Assembly: GCA_021767845.1 (NCBI GenBank)
Contig: JAASSQ010000169.1
Span: 1 to 6,495 of the forward strand
Origin: Roseovarius sp.
Lineage (GTDB): Bacteria; Pseudomonadota; Alphaproteobacteria; Rhodobacterales; Rhodobacteraceae
Length of the DNA: 6,495 nucleotides
Reading direction: 5' to 3'
The notes under the pieces were generated by a model, which saw only the letters and a list, made by a program, of their open reading frames with translations, made no database searches and had not been told where the DNA came from. The position numbers and the translations under genes are program-made. This document shows, one piece after another, positions 5,253-6,495 of the stretch; within the stretch, counting starts at the first letter, position 1, and every line of letters begins with the position of its first letter.

Positions 5253-5873
5253 ATGGCACAGATTGATTCTCTTTTCGTCACCCGTCTCTATCGCGCCCAC
5301 CTGTCCGAGCATGGCCCCGCCATCGACACGGCCGAACTCGAGGCGTCCTGCTATTCCATCGCCGAGGATGACGAGGCCGGGCAGGCGTGGTGCGAGGCCG
5401 AGGGCTATCCCGGCTACACCTCCTATGCCTCGCTGACCGACCTTCCGTGGCGTTTCCCGATCTTCGCGGAGCTGGTCAAGGCGCTCGATGCCCATGTCGC
5501 GGCCTTCGCCGAGGATCTGGAATTCGATCTCGACGGGCGCGCGCTGCGGCTCGAGGATCTGTGGATCAACATCCTGCCCGAGGGCGGCACCCATTCCTCG
5601 CACCTGCATCCGCATTCGGTGATCTCGGGGACCACCTATGTCGCCATGCCGGGCGGGGCCAGCGCGCTCAAGCTGGAAGACCCGCGCTCGGCCCGGATGA
5701 TGGCCGCGCCCGCCCGCCGCAAGTCGGCGCGGCGCGAGTTGCAGACCTTCGTCTATCAGGCGCCCGAGCCGGGCGAGGTGCTGCTCTGGGAAAGCTGGCT
5801 GCGCCACGAAGTGCCCATGAACATGAGCGAGGACGACCGCATCAGCGTCAGTTTCAACTACGCCTGGGGCTAG
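5253..5873 (+). CDS. Predicted 2OG-Fe(II) oxygenase, TIGR02466 / 2OG-FeII_Oxy_5 family
   Basis: The 206-residue product is not ribosomal. From memory of the family it fits TIGR02466 (putative 2OG-Fe(II) oxygenases, about 200 residues): LFVTRLYRAHL near the start, LWINILPEGG (103-112), the His-rich THSSHLHPHSVISGTTYV (113-130), LEDPR (141-145), then LLWESWLRHEVPMN (177-190) and DRISVSFNYAW (195-205). Likely metal ligands are in the 117-121 His cluster plus His185, with Arg196 as the 2-oxoglutarate contact; the exact ligand set is inferred. No signal peptide or membrane segment, so probably cytosolic. Substrate unknown. The ATG at 5253 fits the family start, but I see no Shine-Dalgarno; TACACC at 5240-5245 could be a -10 for a leaderless mRNA. 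An in-frame extension upstream to 4971 would overlap rplP and is not credible. The gene sits alone between the rplP terminator and the rpmC promoter. Confidence 0.82.
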   Translation: MAQIDSLFVTRLYRAHLSEHGPAIDTAELEASCYSIAEDDEAGQAWCEAEGYPGYTSYASLTDLPWRFPIFAELVKALDAHVAAFAEDLEFDLDGRALRLEDLWINILPEGGTHSSHLHPHSVISGTTYVAMPGGASALKLEDPRSARMMAAPARRKSARRELQTFVYQAPEPGEVLLWESWLRHEVPMNMSEDDRISVSFNYAWG

Positions 5874-5922
5874 GGCGGCGCGGCTGGACGGGGCCGGACC
5901 CTCAGAAAATCGCGTATCCCCC

Positions 5923-5951
5923 TTGCCCTGCGGTTCCCCGTCCCTTATAGA
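5923..5951 (+). promoter_or_regulatory. Sigma70-like promoter for rpmC and downstream genes
   Basis: TTGCCC (5923-5928) and TATAGA (5946-5951) are separated by exactly 17 nt. Each matches the -35 and -10 consensus at four of six positions, and the relaxed -35 fits alphaproteobacterial promoters. The expected transcription start is near 5957-5959, giving a leader of about 117 nt before rpmC. The location between the oxygenase stop and rpmC is right for restarting ribosomal-protein transcription after the 5142-5178 terminator. No clear terminator for the oxygenase gene was seen in 5874-5922. Confidence 0.6.
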
Positions 5952-5967
5952 GCCGCAATCCATGAGG

Positions 5968-5983
5968 CCCCCGGCTGCGGGGG
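5968..5983 (+). promoter_or_regulatory. GC hairpin at the 5' end of the rpmC leader
   Basis: CCCCCG (5968-5973) pairs with CGGGGG (5978-5983) around a GCTG loop, about 10 nt after the predicted transcription start. A short T-containing stretch follows (ATTCGTGTATTTG) but no clean T-run. It may stabilise the 5' end of the mRNA or form part of the regulatory leader. Confidence 0.45.
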
Positions 5984-6005
5984 ATTCGTGTATTTGCAAT
6001 TCATC

Positions 6006-6057
6006 CACCAGGTGTCGGGTCACCCTGAGCAATCCGTCAGGGGCCTTCTGGTGTTTT
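6006..6057 (+). promoter_or_regulatory. Nested stem-loop with T-run in the rpmC leader, possible attenuator
   Basis: An outer stem CACCAG/CTGGTG (6006-6011 with 6048-6053) encloses an inner stem CCCTGA/TCAGGG (6023-6028 with 6037-6042) with an 8-nt loop. Four T (6054-6057) follow the outer stem directly, as in a terminator. A competing pairing exists: GGTG at 6011-6014 with CACC at 6021-6024, which would open the outer stem at one base and the inner stem at two. The rpmC binding site AAAGGA (6061-6066) lies just after the T-run. The layout suggests an attenuator or a ribosomal-protein-binding leader. I do not recognise a named RNA family. Confidence 0.45.
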
Positions 6058-6074
6058 GAGAAAGGACCGGCGAC

Positions 6075-6281
6075 ATGAACGCCACCGAGCTGAGAGAGAA
6101 AACCCCCGACCAGCTGCGCGAGCAGCTGGCCGAGCTGAAAAAAGAGCAGTTCAACCTGCGCTTTCAGGCTGCCACCGGGCAGCTGGAGAATTCGGCGCGG
6201 ATGAAACTGGTACGCCGCGACACCGCGCGCGTGCTGACCATCCTCAACGAAAAGGCCGCCGCCGCGGCCGCCACGGAATAA
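6075..6281 (+). CDS. rpmC: 50S ribosomal protein L29
   Basis: L29 is a small helical-hairpin protein at the exit tunnel mouth next to L23. The 68 residues (63 in E. coli) form two predicted helices: about 3-33 (ELREKTPDQLREQLAELKKE) and about 38-60, which contains the family signature RMKLVRRDTARVLTIL (42-57). The end is a run of six Ala followed by TE, slightly longer than in E. coli. The ATG at 6075 follows AAAGGA (6061-6066) by 8 nt. It is preceded by its own predicted promoter and leader rather than by rplP, the usual neighbour. rpsQ follows after 15 nt. Confidence 0.97.
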   Translation: MNATELREKTPDQLREQLAELKKEQFNLRFQAATGQLENSARMKLVRRDTARVLTILNEKAAAAAATE

Positions 6282-6296
6282 GGGAGGCCTTGAGTT

Positions 6297-6495
6297 ATGC
6301 CCAAACGTATCCTTCAAGGCACCGTGACCAGCGACGCCAACGACCAGACCGTCACCGTTTCGGTCGAACGCCGCTTCACGCACCCTGTTCTGAAGAAGAC
6401 CATTCGTAAGTCCAAGAAATACCGGGCTCACGATGAACAGAACGCTTTCAAGGTCGGCGACTCCGTCCGCATCATCGAATGCGCGCCGAAATCGA
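6297..6495 (+). CDS. rpsQ: 30S ribosomal protein S17, 3'-truncated by the window
   Basis: S17 is a primary 16S rRNA binder in the 30S body. The 66 complete codons seen begin MPKRILQGTVTSDANDQTVT and hold the OB-fold strands, the basic RRFTHPVLKKTIRKSKKYRA loop (25-44) and the start of the family signature GDSVRIIECAPKS (54-66). The rest (perhaps 10-20 residues, from the family length of about 76-84) lies beyond the window. The ATG at 6297 is 9 nt after AGGGAGG (6281-6287), which overlaps the rpmC stop. The rpmC-rpsQ order is conserved; rplN would be expected next. Confidence 0.97.
   Translation, partial: MPKRILQGTVTSDANDQTVTVSVERRFTHPVLKKTIRKSKKYRAHDEQNAFKVGDSVRIIECAPKS

Noticed and set aside
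5874..5922. Terminator for the oxygenase gene
   Set aside because: Only short imperfect pairings are possible in this GC-rich stretch and no T-run follows them, so I do not call one.
5178..6431. Open reading frame of 417 codons on the - strand
   Set aside because: It is antisense to the oxygenase, rpmC and rpsQ and crosses a promoter and hairpins. Its translation looks like a reverse-frame shadow.
1..6495. CRISPR array, insertion sequence, tRNA or rRNA gene, attachment site
   Set aside because: No regularly spaced repeats, no transposase or integrase frame, no terminal inverted repeats and no tRNA or rRNA-like segment were seen; nearly all of the window is accounted for by genes and short structured spacers.

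Overview
This window is a chromosomal ribosomal-protein locus from a GC-rich alphaproteobacterium, most likely a member of the Rhodobacteraceae (Paracoccus, Rhodobacter or Roseobacter type). The placement rests on the protein sequences (S10, L3, L16 and others), the Ala/Glu-rich C-terminal extension of L3, the high GC content and the GC-rich hairpins with TTCG loops between genes. Genus is not resolved. All genes read on the + strand.

Layout: (1) 1-147 is the 3' end of tuf (EF-Tu), the end of a str-type operon. (2) 148-251 is a short spacer with two strong hairpins. (3) 252-2305 holds rpsJ, rplC, rplD and rplW, packed closely and partly overlapping (two ATGA junctions). (4) 2306-2466 is an unusually long and structured spacer inside the S10 operon: a textbook intrinsic terminator, two matched TTCG hairpins and a fourth stem-loop. 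(5) 2467-5109 holds rplB, rpsS, rplV, rpsC and rplP, again closely packed. (6) 5142-5178 is an intrinsic terminator after rplP. (7) 5253-5873 is a non-ribosomal gene, a predicted 2OG-Fe(II) oxygenase of the TIGR02466 / 2OG-FeII_Oxy_5 type. (8) 5874-6074 is a spacer with a good sigma70-like promoter and a structured leader of about 117 nt. (9) rpmC follows, and then rpsQ, which runs off the window end.

The gene order tuf-rpsJ-rplC-rplD-rplW-rplB-rpsS-rplV-rpsC-rplP-rpmC-rpsQ is the conserved bacterial S10 order. What departs from it is the division into segments. A terminator lies between rplW and rplB, and a terminator, a foreign gene and a new promoter lie between rplP and rpmC. The cluster therefore looks like three or more transcription segments rather than one operon. 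The proteins belong to both subunits: S10, S19, S3 and S17 in 30S; L3, L4, L23, L2, L22, L16 and L29 in 50S, of which L4, L22, L23 and L29 line or surround the peptide exit tunnel.

Nothing here is clearly a new biological system. The most interesting points are the hairpin array between rplW and rplB, the structured leader of rpmC, and the oxygenase gene next to rplP. In E. coli L16 is itself hydroxylated by a 2OG oxygenase, although from a different family.
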